Part shown: positions 5,445 to 5,519 of the stretch, piece by piece
Layout of the letters: each line of letters opens with the position of its first letter
Numbering within the stretch: position 1 is the stretch's first letter
Source of the DNA: Candidatus Woesearchaeota archaeon
GTDB lineage: Archaea; Nanobdellota; Nanobdellia; Woesearchaeales; SM23-78
Assembly (NCBI GenBank): GCA_016933095.1
Contig: JAFGBP010000009.1
Span: forward strand, 1 to 5,519
Direction of reading: 5' to 3'
Length of the DNA: 5,519 nucleotides
Notes under the pieces: generated by a model
Told to the model about the DNA's origin: nothing
The model's input: only the letters and a program-made list of their open reading frames with translations
Databases searched by the model: none
Made by a program: the position numbers and the translations under genes

Positions 5445-5519
5445 TGGCGTCGAGGAGATTTGAACCCCCGACCCCAGGCTTATGAGACCTGTGCTCTAAC
5501 CAGGCTGAGCTACGACGCC
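5445..5519 (-). tRNA. tRNA with CAU anticodon (probably elongator Met; Ile2 possible)
   Basis: The minus strand gives a full cloverleaf of 74 nt plus discriminator A. The acceptor GGCGTCG pairs with CGACGCC over 7 bp. The D-arm is GCTC/GAGC, and the D-loop contains GG. The anticodon stem is CAGGT/GCCTG with loop CTCATAA. The variable loop is 5 nt, and the T-arm is GGGGG/CTCCT with loop TTCAAAT. CCA is not encoded and there is no intron. The initiator form is unlikely, because the three stacked G-C pairs of the initiator anticodon stem and an A1-U72 end are both absent. A CAU anticodon can also belong to tRNA-Ile2, modified to agmatidine in archaea; sequence alone does not settle this. The 5' end coincides with the window edge, so the promoter is not seen. 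Confidence 0.95.

Noticed and set aside
5329..5456. Possible mini CRISPR array
   Set aside because: The repeated unit is the tRNA 3' end itself, the first copy lies inside the tRNA, and the intervening sequences share hairpin and sequence features instead of being unique spacers.
5445..5519. Initiator tRNA-Met
   Set aside because: The anticodon stem lacks the three consecutive G-C pairs of initiators and the acceptor starts with G1-C72 instead of the archaeal A1-U72.

Overview
The window looks like chromosomal DNA of an archaeon, most plausibly a DPANN or Woesearchaeota-like lineage; the lineage is inference. The archaeal signs are a TFE (TFIIE-alpha-like) transcription factor, an archaeal/eukaryal-type prolyl-tRNA synthetase with a Cys-rich C-terminal domain ending in Tyr, TATA boxes about 25-40 bp upstream of starts, several probable leaderless transcripts, GGTG-type Shine-Dalgarno sites, U-rich terminators and a tRNA without encoded CCA. 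The glyceraldehyde-3-phosphate dehydrogenase is instead the class I (bacterial/eukaryal) type.

Layout, left to right. The minus strand carries the 5' end of pgk (1-140), an intergenic stretch (141-370) with a possible plus-strand structured RNA, a MgtC/SapB-family membrane protein (371-829), class I gap (895-1890), a small uncharacterised protein (1946-2203) and tfe (2388-3011). A second gene-poor stretch (3012-3307) holds another possible structured RNA. proS (3308-4825) is on the plus strand. Convergent to it lie an unrecognised 129-residue gene (4868-5257, minus) and a CAU-anticodon tRNA (5445-5519, minus). The 3' end of the tRNA is repeated twice more in the trailer between tRNA and gene.

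How the genes relate. gap and pgk catalyse consecutive glycolytic steps and lie on the same strand, separated by the mgtC-like gene, but each appears to have its own TATA box, so this is a loose cluster rather than one clear operon. tfe, proS and the tRNA are information-processing genes. pgk, proS and the 129-residue gene have TATA boxes 27-30 bp before the start codon, which predicts leaderless mRNAs. The mgtC-like gene, gap and the small gene have short leaders with GGTG motifs.

The least ordinary parts are non-coding: the tandem tRNA 3'-end repeats with nested hairpins (5329-5456), two candidate structured RNAs (about 195-303 and 3162-3255), and a 10-bp-phased direct repeat against the gap TATA box. 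All are read by eye, without folding software or database searches.
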